Below, one piece after another: positions 28,272 through 36,952 of a DNA stretch of 64,000 bases. Made by a program: the position numbers and the translations under genes. Positions within the stretch are counted from its first letter, which is position 1. Each line of letters opens with the position of its first letter. Under the pieces are notes generated by a model that saw only the letters and a program-made list of their open reading frames with translations, searched no databases and was not told where the DNA came from. Source of the stretch: Variovorax boronicumulans (GTDB lineage: Bacteria; Pseudomonadota; Gammaproteobacteria; Burkholderiales; Burkholderiaceae_C); assembly GCF_030812215.1 (NCBI RefSeq), contig NZ_JAUSSG010000003.1:310001-374000 (forward strand), written 5' to 3'.

Positions 28272-29423
28272 ATGGATCGTCGTCATTTCCTGCAAGCAAC
28301 GCTGGCCGCAGGGGCAGCTTCCGCACTGCCCGCAGCCTTCGCGGCCGACCCGCTCAAGGTGGCCGTGATGATTCCCCAAAGCGGGCCCGGGGGCTTGTTC
28401 GGCCCGTCGTGCAAGGCGTGCGCCGAGATGGCCGCGACAGCACTGAACGCCCGTGGCGGCCTGCTGGGCCGCAAGATCGAGCTCCTGTACGGAGATGCGG
28501 GCCTCGCGCCCGCGGAAGCAGGCCAGGCTGCGCTGAAGCTCTGGAAGGGGCAAAAGGCGGGTGCCGTCATCGGCATGCACGACAGCGCGGTGCGCGGAGC
28601 GCTCGTGGGTTTGTTCAAGGGCCAGGTACCGTACCTGTACACGCCCGTCTATGAAGGCGGGGAGTGCGCGAAGGGCACGTACGTCAAGGGCGAGACGCCG
28701 CAGCAACAGCTCGAGCCTGTGATCCCATGGCTGGCAGCCGAACGCAAGCCGACCAAGTGGTACATGATCGGCAACGACTACATCTGGGGCCGGAACACCA
28801 ATGCCACCGCCCGGGCCTACATCGAGAAGACCGGCGCCAAGGTGGTCGGGGACGAGTACCTTCCCTTCACCGTGGACAACTTCGATGCGAGCCTCGCGCG
28901 CATTCGCGACAGTGGTGCCGATGCCGTGCTGGTGTCGCTGGTGGGCGGCGCTTCGGTGACCTTCAACAAGTCGTTCGCGAGCTTCGGTCTTTCGGACAAG
29001 GCGATTCGCCTGGGCACGCTGATCGAGGAGAACACCCTCGCGGGCATCGGCTTCGCCAATGCGCGCAACCTCTATTCGAGCTCCGGCTACTTCGCCAACA
29101 TCGACACGCCCGCGGCGAAGGCGTTCGCTGCGGACTATGCCAAGGCGAATGGCGCCAATGCGCCGGCATTGAACGGCCTTGCAGAATCGACCTACGAAGG
29201 CTTCCTGATGCTCGAAGCACTTGCCAAGAAAGCCGGCAGCCTCGATCCGGCGAAGCTCGATGCCGCCTCCGAAGGAACGACCTACAACGGTCCCAGAGGC
29301 ACGGTGACCGTCAAGGCGCGCCATGTGGAGCAGGACATCTACGTGGCCGACGTCACGGACAAGGGCTTCCGCGTGGTGAAGACCTTCCCGAAAGTCAGTG
29401 CCGGCCAGACTTGCAAGGTCTGA
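28272..29423 (+). CDS. Urea/amide-type ABC transporter substrate-binding protein
   Basis: 383 residues. Periplasmic binding protein of the LivJ/UrtA/FmdD class. The N-terminus MDRRHFLQATLAAGAASA is a twin-arginine-like signal ending near PAAFA-AD. The mature part has the Peripla_BP fold with LKVAVMIPQSGPGGLFGPS at the N-lobe and GLAESTYEGFLMLEAL near the hinge. The motifs YTPVYEGGECAKG and PTKWYMIGNDYIWG resemble urea and short-chain-amide receptors more than leucine receptors. A good AAGGAG site precedes ATG 28272. It follows the amidase by 19 bases and is followed after 2 bases by the first permease gene. Confidence 0.86.
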   Translation: MDRRHFLQATLAAGAASALPAAFAADPLKVAVMIPQSGPGGLFGPSCKACAEMAATALNARGGLLGRKIELLYGDAGLAPAEAGQAALKLWKGQKAGAVIGMHDSAVRGALVGLFKGQVPYLYTPVYEGGECAKGTYVKGETPQQQLEPVIPWLAAERKPTKWYMIGNDYIWGRNTNATARAYIEKTGAKVVGDEYLPFTVDNFDASLARIRDSGADAVLVSLVGGASVTFNKSFASFGLSDKAIRLGTLIEENTLAGIGFANARNLYSSSGYFANIDTPAAKAFAADYAKANGANAPALNGLAESTYEGFLMLEALAKKAGSLDPAKLDAASEGTTYNGPRGTVTVKARHVEQDIYVADVTDKGFRVVKTFPKVSAGQTCKV

Positions 29424-29425
29424 CC

Positions 29426-30283
29426 ATGCTCGACGGCAACATCGCGCTGCACGGCCTGAATCTGGCCTACGAGTTGGCCACGCTCGCGCTCACGACGCTG
29501 GGCCTGGCCATCGTCTTCGGCCTGCTCGGCGTCATGAACATGGCGCACGGGGAATTCGTGATGCTCGGGGCCTATTCGGTGGTGACGGTGCAGAAGCTGG
29601 GGCTGCCGCTGGTGGCCGCGGCGCCTCTGGCGGTGGTGGTGTGCGGCGTGCTCGGGTACGTGGTGGAGCGCTGGCTCATACGGCCGCTCTATTCGCGGCC
29701 TTTCGATACGCTGCTTGCGACCTGGGCACTCGCCATGCTCATGCGAAAACTCGTCGAAGCGGTCTTCGGTAGAGAGTACCGAAACGTCGAATCGACGTTG
29801 ACCGACCCGATGACGGTTTTCGGTTCGCAGTACCCTGCCTATCGCCTGGCGCTGATCGTTCTGGCGATCGTGGTGATGGCGGGGCTCTACCTCTGGTATC
29901 GGCGAAGCGCGGCCGGGCTTCGAGTGCGTGCGATGACGGCAAACCCTGTTCTCGCGCAGGCGCTGGGCATCAACACCAGGCGCCTCGCTTCGCAGGCGTT
30001 CGTCATCGGCGTCGTGTTCGCCGGACTGTCGGGGGTGCTCCTGGCGCCGTTGATCCGCATCGAACCGGGCATCGGCGTCGACTACCTCCTGGACGCTTTC
30101 TTCGTGCTGGTCGTGGGCGGCCTCGGCACCCTGGGCGGCATGTTCGGCGGTGTCGGAATCATCGGCGGCTCGCAGGCAATCACCAGCAGCGTGGCAGGGC
30201 AGACCAGCGGTTATGCGGTCGTGCTGATGCTCTCAATCCTCTTTCTGTGGCTCAAGCCCAATGGCCTTTTCTCGCGACGCTAA
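29426..30283 (+). CDS. Branched-chain/urea-type ABC transporter permease (LivH/UrtB-like)
   Basis: 285 residues with about 8 membrane segments. The family motif GLLGVMNMAHGEFVMLGAY is near the N-terminus, and the cytoplasmic coupling loop RAMTANPVLAQALGINTRR and the glycine-rich VVGGLGTLGGMFGG are both present. It pairs with the permease half of the next protein to form the membrane channel. The gene overlaps the next by 23 bases, indicating coupled translation. Confidence 0.9.
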   Translation: MLDGNIALHGLNLAYELATLALTTLGLAIVFGLLGVMNMAHGEFVMLGAYSVVTVQKLGLPLVAAAPLAVVVCGVLGYVVERWLIRPLYSRPFDTLLATWALAMLMRKLVEAVFGREYRNVESTLTDPMTVFGSQYPAYRLALIVLAIVVMAGLYLWYRRSAAGLRVRAMTANPVLAQALGINTRRLASQAFVIGVVFAGLSGVLLAPLIRIEPGIGVDYLLDAFFVLVVGGLGTLGGMFGGVGIIGGSQAITSSVAGQTSGYAVVLMLSILFLWLKPNGLFSRR

Positions 30284-31997
30284 ATCGGCGGCCTTTCTGG
30301 CCGCGGTCCTGGTTGCGCTGCCGTTCGCGTCCAGCGAATTCGTGGCGTACCAGATTGCCCTGTTCCTGATCTATGGGATTGCCGCGCAGGGCGTCGCCCT
30401 CTGTTGGGGACGCCTTGGTTTCCTGCCTCTGGGGCACGCGCTCTTCTTCGGTCTGGGTGCCTACCTCTTCGGGGGGATGCTCAAGGGCGCGGAGTCTAAC
30501 CCTGCCTTGTACCTGGCGCTGCCCTTTGCCGTGGCGGCGCCGGCGTTGCTCGCCTACGTCATCGCGCGCCTGGTCTTCGCCAGGAGCTCGCGCAGCGGGC
30601 CCTACTTCTCGCTCATCACCCTGGCGCTGACCATGCTGGGCTTCCTTGCGGCGCAGCAGTGGAGCGGTCTCACCGGCGGCTTCAACGGCATGGCGAACAT
30701 TCCCGACATTCCCGGCACGTCCCGGTACGAGACCCTGTACTGGCTCGTGGCGGCAGTCGCAGTCGTCTCGACCCTCGTGCTTGCGATGCTGGCGTCCCGA
30801 CCCATCGGGGTGATCTGGGAGGCGGTGGCGCAGAACGAGGAACGGCTCCAACTGCTCGGGTACGCCACGGACCGGGTCAAGGCGAACGCCTATGCGTTCT
30901 CCGCCTTGCTCGCGGCGGCGGCGGGTGTGCTGTTCTCCGCGCACCAGGGCATCGTGACCCCGCAGGCGATGAGCTTCATCCTCTCGACCGAGTTCGTCAT
31001 CTGGGCTGCGGTGGGGGGAAAGGGCAGCGCGCTCGGGCCTTTGCTCGGTGCCACCGTGGTGGGCTATGCGTCCGCCGAGCTTCGCGAGCAGTTTCTCTAC
31101 TGGGAAGTCGCGGTGGCGGCCCTCTTCATCGTCGTGGTGCTGTTCCTGCCGAACGGGGTTGCGGGCCTGCTCAAGCGTCGGGCCGACCCGCGCCACGGCA
31201 AGGATTCGCCGGCCCCGGCGGCGCATCAGGCGGCCATGTCCGCGGCGCCCGTTTCCTTGACCCTCCATGAGGTGAAGACGGCCCAGTCCGGCGTGACGAT
31301 TCTCGATGGGCTTTCACTGGCCCTCGACGGGCCCGGCATCCGCTGCGTCATCGGCCCCAACGGCGCGGGGAAAACCTCTTCGTTCAACGTCATCACGGGT
31401 CGGCTTCCTCTGCTCGGCGGTGGCGTCGAGCTCAACGGCCACGACATCGGCGGCTTGTCCGCGTGGCGCGTGGCGCGCAAGGGCATCGGACGCAAGATGC
31501 AGGTGCCATCGGTGTTTTCCGACCTCACGGTGCGAGAGAACCTGGGGCTGGCTGTCTGGGCCGGACGAGCCTCTGCCATCGACACGCTGAGGCTGGCCAC
31601 GCTGGGATGGCACACCCGGCTTCTCGCCGACATCCTGAAAGAGTTTCCCGCCCTCGCGTCGCAGCTCGACGCTCCGGCCGGCACGCTGGCGCAAGGGCAT
31701 CGGCAAGCGCTGGAACTGGCGATGACGCTGCTTCCCGAGCCGAAGCTGGTGCTGCTGGACGAGCCCTGCGCGGGCCTGTCACCCAGCGAGACGCATCAGA
31801 TGATCGACGCCATCAAGACCCTGGTGAACCAGATCGGCGCGGCCGCGCTGCTGATCGAGCATGACATCACGGCGGTGGATGCCATGGGCGGCGATGTGTA
31901 TGTGCTGCACCAGGGGCGACTTCTCGACAAGGGTTCGCTCGCGGACATCCAGGCCAGCGCGGTGGTGCGTGCGGTGTATGCGGGAGGTCGCAAATGA
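30261..31997 (+). CDS. Fused ABC permease (LivM-like) and ATPase (LivG/UrtD-like)
   Basis: 578 residues, two normally separate subunits in one chain. Residues about 1-325 are a LivM-type permease (GRLGFLPLGHALFFGLGAY, SRSGPYFSLITLALTML, AVGGKGSALGPLLGA). A short Pro/Ala/His-rich linker (about 315-335) leads to an ATPase with Walker A GPNGAGKTS, Walker B LVLLDEPCAGLS and switch His in LIEHDI. The ABC signature is LAQGHRQALEL instead of LSGGQ; UrtD-type ATPases also deviate here (LAHGQKQ-like). The gene overlaps the permease gene upstream and the ATPase gene downstream, so the importer would be a fused MG chain with separate H and F subunits. No stop or frameshift is visible at the joint. Confidence 0.9.
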   Translation: MAFSRDAKSAAFLAAVLVALPFASSEFVAYQIALFLIYGIAAQGVALCWGRLGFLPLGHALFFGLGAYLFGGMLKGAESNPALYLALPFAVAAPALLAYVIARLVFARSSRSGPYFSLITLALTMLGFLAAQQWSGLTGGFNGMANIPDIPGTSRYETLYWLVAAVAVVSTLVLAMLASRPIGVIWEAVAQNEERLQLLGYATDRVKANAYAFSALLAAAAGVLFSAHQGIVTPQAMSFILSTEFVIWAAVGGKGSALGPLLGATVVGYASAELREQFLYWEVAVAALFIVVVLFLPNGVAGLLKRRADPRHGKDSPAPAAHQAAMSAAPVSLTLHEVKTAQSGVTILDGLSLALDGPGIRCVIGPNGAGKTSSFNVITGRLPLLGGGVELNGHDIGGLSAWRVARKGIGRKMQVPSVFSDLTVRENLGLAVWAGRASAIDTLRLATLGWHTRLLADILKEFPALASQLDAPAGTLAQGHRQALELAMTLLPEPKLVLLDEPCAGLSPSETHQMIDAIKTLVNQIGAAALLIEHDITAVDAMGGDVYVLHQGRLLDKGSLADIQASAVVRAVYAGGRK

Positions 31998-32680
31998 CAC
32001 TGGTCTTCAATGAGTTGGTATGCGGCTACGGCGACACCGTCGTGGTCCGGGGGGTCTCTGGCGAAGTCCAGACCGGCCATGCACTCGCCATCGTGGGAAG
32101 AAACGGCGTCGGAAAGAGCACGCTCCTGAAGGCGCTGGCCGGCCAGTTGCCGCTCACGCGCGGTGGCATCGACTGGAACGGCCAGGCGCTCGGCGACAGG
32201 CCGCTTCACGCCCGGCTCGGCCTGGGAATCGCCTTCGCGCCCCAGGAGAACGTCGTCTTCGGCGAACTGACGGTGGCGGACAACCTGTGGCTGCACCTGG
32301 ATGACCGGAACGCCGAACGCTATGCGGAGGCCTTCGGGCACTTTCCGCTGCTGCAACGCCGGCTGGGCCAACGGGCGGGGTCGCTCAGCGGCGGCGAGCG
32401 CAAGTTGCTGTCCTTCGCCAGGACCATGGGGCTGAAGGCAAAGCTCGCGATGCTCGACGAGCCGACCGAAGGCGTCCAGCCGGAAAACATCGACCGAATG
32501 GCCGCGATGGTCAATCGCAGGAAGGCCGGCGGCGATTCATTCATCATCGTCGAGCAGAACCTGGAGTTCGTGGCAGCCTTTGCCGACTCGGTCCTGGTCC
32601 TGGACCACGGCGAGGTTGTCTTGCAAGGCAACTTCGCTGCCCTGGGCCGCGAGCGCATCGAGCAGCACATGGTCGTCTGA
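31994..32680 (+). CDS. ABC transporter ATPase (LivF/UrtE-like)
   Basis: 228 residues. Walker A GRNGVGKST, signature GSLSGGERKLLSFAR, Walker B AMLDEPTEGVQP (the GVQP ending is typical of UrtE/LivF) and switch region IVEQNLEF are all intact. Its ATG overlaps the stop of the fused permease-ATPase gene (ATGA). It ends the amidase operon, 22 bases before the convergent LysR gene. Confidence 0.9.
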   Translation: MTLVFNELVCGYGDTVVVRGVSGEVQTGHALAIVGRNGVGKSTLLKALAGQLPLTRGGIDWNGQALGDRPLHARLGLGIAFAPQENVVFGELTVADNLWLHLDDRNAERYAEAFGHFPLLQRRLGQRAGSLSGGERKLLSFARTMGLKAKLAMLDEPTEGVQPENIDRMAAMVNRRKAGGDSFIIVEQNLEFVAAFADSVLVLDHGEVVLQGNFAALGRERIEQHMVV

Positions 32681-32702
32681 GCATCTTCGCTCGATGCGTG
32701 CT

Positions 32703-33605
32703 TCACGTTGCCGTCAGCGCGCGAAGCTCCTCGAGCAGCTTGACCGAGGGGCCCGGCAGCATGCCGGCCCGCCGGCGAAAGGCCGTCAGGACTCGCTTGT
32801 CGCTTGCGCCGGGAATGTCGAGGACATCGATAAGCCCGGCCTTTCGCTCGGCGTCGTACATCGGTGCCGGCATCCACCCGAGAAAGCCCGAGTGGCCGAT
32901 CAGGCTCTTGAGCGCCATGACCGAGCGCGTCTCGACGACCACGTTGGGCAGCGCAAGGTTGTGCCGCGCAAAGACGCTCTTCATGTGCTCGAACGGTGCG
33001 GTTCCCTTTGGAAGGATCGCCCAGCGCTCGGCGAGGGTGTCTGAAAGCTTCAGCTTCGGCTTCTTGCGCAGAGGGTGGTGACGGCCAGCCACAACGTAGC
33101 TGGTGTCTTCCCATCGGCAGTCCTTGACGGCGACGATCTCGGCGGTGTCTTCGGTGTCGACGCCGAGCGCCAGGTCGATCTCGTGCGAGACGAGCGCGTC
33201 CGCGAGTCGGTCCCAGACGCCTTCGATGATCTGAACCTGAAGGTTCGGCCACTTCCTGCAGGTCTGGCCAATGGCCGAAGGAAGGACGAGACAGGCGATG
33301 CTGCCGACCGCACCGACGCGGATCGTGCCCTTCGCCAGCCCGAGCATGGCCTGGATGTTCTCGCTCGCGTGCTCCGATTCGCGTTGCAGCAGCAGTGCAT
33401 GCGGCTGCAGCGCGCGGCCCACGTCGGTGAGCTGCATTCCCTTCGAGTGGCGCTCGAACAGCGGTGCCCCGGCCTGTTCTTCCAGCCTGCGGATCGTGCG
33501 GCTCAGCGCGGGTTGGGTGATGTTGAGCGCCTCGGCTGCTCGCCCGAGGCTTCCCGAAGAAACGATGGCATTGAAGGCGACGAGCTGCTGCAGATCGAAA
33601 GTCAT
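32703..33605 (-). CDS. LysR-family transcriptional regulator
   Basis: 300 residues from ATG 33605. The N-terminal winged HTH is typical (LVAFNAIVSSGSLGRAAEAL, NITQPALSRTIRRLEEQAG), followed by a two-lobed effector domain. It is transcribed divergently from the benzoylformate decarboxylase operon, with 117 bases between the starts, the classic arrangement for a LysR activator of the neighbouring catabolic genes. The inducer is likely a pathway intermediate such as (hydroxy)mandelate or benzoylformate; this is inferred from position. Confidence 0.9.
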   Translation of the reverse strand: MTFDLQQLVAFNAIVSSGSLGRAAEALNITQPALSRTIRRLEEQAGAPLFERHSKGMQLTDVGRALQPHALLLQRESEHASENIQAMLGLAKGTIRVGAVGSIACLVLPSAIGQTCRKWPNLQVQIIEGVWDRLADALVSHEIDLALGVDTEDTAEIVAVKDCRWEDTSYVVAGRHHPLRKKPKLKLSDTLAERWAILPKGTAPFEHMKSVFARHNLALPNVVVETRSVMALKSLIGHSGFLGWMPAPMYDAERKAGLIDVLDIPGASDKRVLTAFRRRAGMLPGPSVKLLEELRALTAT

Positions 33606-33722
33606 GCTGAAAGGTAATGACTTTTTCTCTAAAAGGCAATTTTCAAGATGGGGCCGTGATTTCACACTTCTGCCATCGAGACAGCATTGCGAATTCGCGG
33701 TGCACAGCAGGAACAACACGCA
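33606..33722. promoter_or_regulatory. Divergent promoter region between LysR gene and mdlC operon
   Basis: 117 bases, AT-richer near the LysR start (GACTTTTTCTCTAAAAGG), with a 10-base palindrome GCGAATTCGC at 33689-33698. It must hold both promoters and the LysR binding sites; no unambiguous T-N11-A box can be chosen by eye. Confidence 0.4.
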
Positions 33723-35354
33723 ATGACCGGACCCGTACCGCACGCCGCTGCCGCGACGCCCGCACAAGCTGCCATCGCCGCCCGCACCATCACCGTTCGC
33801 GAGGCCGTGTTCGACTTGATGCGCCGCTTCGGAATGACCTCCGTGTTCGCGAATCCAGGGTCGACCGAACTGCCCATGTTCCGCGACTTCCCGAGTGATT
33901 TCCGCTACGTCCTCGGCCTGCAGGAGGCCTGCGTGGTCGGCATGGCGGACGGCTATGCGCAAGCGACCCGGAACGCTTCGTTCGTGAACCTCCATTCGGC
34001 TGCCGGCGTGGGCAACGCCATGGGCAACATCTTCACCGCCTTCAAGAACCGCACGCCCATGGTGATCACCGCCGGGCAGCAGGCGCGTTCGATCCTTCCC
34101 TTCGACCCGTTCCTGTCGTCGGCCCAGGCCACCGAACTGCCGAAGCCCTACGTCAAATGGAGCATCGAGCCTGCACGTGCCCAAGACGTGCCGCTGGCGA
34201 TTGCCCGGGCCTACTACCTGGCCATGATGCCGCCTCGCGGTCCGGTGCTGGTGTCGGTGCCTGTGGACGACTGGGACCAATACACCGAGTTGGTTCCGAC
34301 ACGGACCGTGAGCACTCGAACCCGCCCGGAGCCGGAGCTCATCGCCCGGATTTCGGCCTCGCTGGAAGCAAGCGAGCGCCCGGCGTTCGTGGTGGGCGCC
34401 GCAACCGACCGAGACGACGCGTGGAACGAAGTCGTTGCATTGGCGGAGGCCCACAACGCCCGCGTGTGGGTCGCTCCGATGTCCGGACGGTGCAGCTTTC
34501 CGGAAGACCATCGCCTGTTCGCCGGCTTCCTTCCGGCCATGCGCGAGCGCATCGTCGAACTGCTGGAGGGTCACGATCTCGTCCTCGCCATCGGCGCGCC
34601 GGCCTTCGCGTACCACGTCGAAGGCGCGGGCCCTCACGTGCCCGCCGGTGCCGCCCTGTGCCAGCTGACCGAGGATCCCGACACGGCGGCCTGGGCGCCC
34701 GTCGGCATCTCGGCGGTCGGCAGCATCCGTTTGAGCGTGCTCGACCTGCTGGCCCTGCCGCCGAAGAAGACCCGCCCGCTTCCCCCCGCAAGAAAGGCCG
34801 CGCCGCGCGCGGAGCCGACGCCGCTGATGTCGGTGGCGTACGTGCTCCAGACGCTCGCCGAAGCAAAGAAGCCGGAACACATCGTGGTCGAAGAGGCGCC
34901 GAGCGCAAGGCCCGTGATGCAGGCCCACTTGCCGTTCACACGCAGCGAAACCTTCTACACGATGGACAGCGGCGGGCTCGGCTACGGCATGCCCGCGTCC
35001 GTGGGTGTTGCACTGGGCAAGCCGGGAAGCCGGGTCATCTGCCTGATCGGTGACGGCTCCAGCATGTACTCCATCCAGGCGCTGTGGAGCGCGGCGCAGA
35101 ACAAGCTGCCGATCACCTTCGTGATCCTGAACAACCGCCGGTACGCCGCACTCCAGGATTTCGCGCCGGTGTTCGGCTTTTCGCCCACCGATGTCGTGCA
35201 GGGCACTGAACTGCCCGACCTCGACTTCCAGTCGCTGGCCAAAGGGATGGGATGCACCGCAGTGCGCGTGACCGACCCGGCCGAGCTGCGCAAGGCCCTC
35301 GACGAGGCCCTGTCCAGTGACGCGCCCGGCGTCGTGGAGGTCCGGGTCGCCTGA
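33723..35354 (+). CDS. mdlC: Benzoylformate decarboxylase (ThDP-dependent)
   Basis: 543 residues. Converts benzoylformate, or its 4-hydroxy form, to the aldehyde and CO2 with thiamine diphosphate. Active-site residues of the Pseudomonas enzyme are all present with a 21-residue offset: Ser47 (FANPGSTELP), Glu68 (GLQEAC), His91 (VNLHSAAG); His298 in APAFAYHVE corresponds to the second active-site His. The ThDP motif is GDGSSMYS...ILNN. The first about 21 residues (Ala/Pro-rich) are extra compared with MdlC. ATG 33723 is chosen over an in-frame TTG at 33687. First gene of an eight-gene same-strand run ending with mandelate dehydrogenase. Confidence 0.92.
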   Translation: MTGPVPHAAAATPAQAAIAARTITVREAVFDLMRRFGMTSVFANPGSTELPMFRDFPSDFRYVLGLQEACVVGMADGYAQATRNASFVNLHSAAGVGNAMGNIFTAFKNRTPMVITAGQQARSILPFDPFLSSAQATELPKPYVKWSIEPARAQDVPLAIARAYYLAMMPPRGPVLVSVPVDDWDQYTELVPTRTVSTRTRPEPELIARISASLEASERPAFVVGAATDRDDAWNEVVALAEAHNARVWVAPMSGRCSFPEDHRLFAGFLPAMRERIVELLEGHDLVLAIGAPAFAYHVEGAGPHVPAGAALCQLTEDPDTAAWAPVGISAVGSIRLSVLDLLALPPKKTRPLPPARKAAPRAEPTPLMSVAYVLQTLAEAKKPEHIVVEEAPSARPVMQAHLPFTRSETFYTMDSGGLGYGMPASVGVALGKPGSRVICLIGDGSSMYSIQALWSAAQNKLPITFVILNNRRYAALQDFAPVFGFSPTDVVQGTELPDLDFQSLAKGMGCTAVRVTDPAELRKALDEALSSDAPGVVEVRVA

Positions 35355-35421
35355 CCCCCGCCAGTCATTGCCGTTCCAGCGCGCGACGCATTCTTTCAAA
35401 CCAACCTACGGAGACAAGCCG

Positions 35422-36870
35422 ATGAAGATTTCGATGTTGATCAATGGCGAGCGCACGGACGCTCGCAACGGCGCAACCTTTGAGCGGCGCAATCCTCTGG
35501 ACGGCAGCGTCGCGACGACCGCACCCGCGGCCACGACGCAAGACGCCATTGCCGCCGTGGATGCCGCGGCGGAAGCCTTCAAGACCTGGTCCACCACCGG
35601 GCCCGGCGAACGCCGGGCGCTGCTCATGAAGGCTGCGCATGCGCTGGAAGCCAAGGCGGAGGCCTTCGCGGCGGCCGTTGCCGCCGAGACCGGCGCATCG
35701 GCCATCTGGGCAGGTTTCAATGTCCACCTGGCCGCCGGCATGCTGCTGGAGGCCGCGTCGCTCACCACCCAGATCAGCGGCGAGGTCATCCCCTCGGATG
35801 TGCCGGGCAATCTGGCCATGGCCGTGCGGCAGCCTGCGGGCGTCGTTCTTGGCATCGCCCCCTGGAACGCGCCGGTGATCCTGGCCGTGCGTGCCATCGC
35901 GACGCCGCTGGCCTGCGGCAACACGGTCGTTCTCAAGGGCAGCGAAATCTGTCCCGCCACGCACGGGTTGATCATCGAGGCGCTGCAGGAGGCCGGTCTC
36001 CCCAAGGGCGTGGTGAACTTCGTGACCAACGCGCCTGCGGACGCTGCTGCCATCGTCGAAGCGATGGTGGCGCACCCCGCGGTTCGACGCGTCAATTTCA
36101 CGGGCTCGACCCACGTCGGCAAGCTCATCGCGGCCACCTGCGCCAAGTACCTCAAGCCCGTGGTGCTCGAACTCGGCGGCAAGGCCCCGCTGGTCATCCT
36201 GGACGATGCCGACGTCGATGCTGCCGTCAATGCAGCGGTGTTCGGCGCATTTGCAAACTCCGGACAGATCTGCATGTCGACCGAACGCATCGTCGTCGAC
36301 GAGCGCATCGCCGATGAATTTGTCGCCAAACTCAGCGCGCGGGCCGCGAGCCTTCCGCTGGGCGATCCGCGACATGGGCCGGTGGTGCTCGGTTCGGTGG
36401 TCGACATGGGCACCGTCAATCGCTGCAACGAACTGATCGACGACGCGCTGTCCAAGGGCGCCAAGCTCGTCATCGGCGGCAAGGCGAAGGACACGCTGAT
36501 GCCCGCGACGCTGCTCGATCACGTCACCTCGGAGATGCGCATCTTCAGGGAGGAGGCCTTCGGTCCTGTGAAAGGCATCGTGCGAGTCAGCGGCGTCGAA
36601 GCCGCCGTGGCCTGCGCCAACGACAACGAATACGGCCTTGCAGCCGCGGTGTTCGGCCGCGACGTGGCGCGAGCCATCCAGGTCGCGGGGCGCATCGAGT
36701 CGGGCATCTGCCATGTGAACGGTCCCACCGTCCACGACGAAGCACAGATGCCGTTCGGCGGCGTCAAGGGCAGCGGTATCGGGCGTTTCGGCGGCAAGGC
36801 CGGTGTGGAGGCCTTCACCGAACTGCGTTGGCTGACGGTGCAGACCACGCCGCGCCACTACCCCTTCTAG
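35422..36870 (+). CDS. Benzaldehyde/4-hydroxybenzaldehyde-type aldehyde dehydrogenase
   Basis: 482 residues. NAD(P)-dependent oxidation of an aromatic aldehyde to the acid. Catalytic residues are visible: Asn149 (GIAPWNAP), Lys172 (VVLKGSE), Glu250 (LELGGKAP) and Cys284 (SGQICMSTER). The GQICMST context and overall layout are those of salicylaldehyde, vanillin and benzaldehyde dehydrogenases. It lies 67 bases after the benzoylformate decarboxylase gene and would take its product; with PobA downstream, 4-hydroxybenzaldehyde to 4-hydroxybenzoate is the likely reaction. A ribosome-binding site GGAGA precedes ATG 35422. Confidence 0.9.
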   Translation: MKISMLINGERTDARNGATFERRNPLDGSVATTAPAATTQDAIAAVDAAAEAFKTWSTTGPGERRALLMKAAHALEAKAEAFAAAVAAETGASAIWAGFNVHLAAGMLLEAASLTTQISGEVIPSDVPGNLAMAVRQPAGVVLGIAPWNAPVILAVRAIATPLACGNTVVLKGSEICPATHGLIIEALQEAGLPKGVVNFVTNAPADAAAIVEAMVAHPAVRRVNFTGSTHVGKLIAATCAKYLKPVVLELGGKAPLVILDDADVDAAVNAAVFGAFANSGQICMSTERIVVDERIADEFVAKLSARAASLPLGDPRHGPVVLGSVVDMGTVNRCNELIDDALSKGAKLVIGGKAKDTLMPATLLDHVTSEMRIFREEAFGPVKGIVRVSGVEAAVACANDNEYGLAAAVFGRDVARAIQVAGRIESGICHVNGPTVHDEAQMPFGGVKGSGIGRFGGKAGVEAFTELRWLTVQTTPRHYPF

Positions 36871-36894
36871 CTGCCCCCCGCCAGTTGGCATCGC

Positions 36895-36915
36895 CCCGGC
36901 CGCCTTGCGGCCGGG
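36895..36915 (+). terminator. Hairpin between the aldehyde dehydrogenase and first Bug gene
   Basis: CCCGGCCGC, loop CTT, GCGGCCGGG: a perfect 9-bp GC stem 25 bases after the aldehyde dehydrogenase stop, with no T-run after it. It may lower transcription into the transporter genes or protect the upstream transcript end rather than stop transcription fully. Confidence 0.45.
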
Positions 36916-36952
36916 CGTGGAGTACTGCGCCCAAAATTCACAGGAGACAAAA

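Noticed and set aside
32703..35399. One 898-codon minus-strand frame covering the LysR gene and the antisense of mdlC
   Set aside because: Only the part from ATG 33605 is LysR; the upstream part is antisense to a clear decarboxylase.
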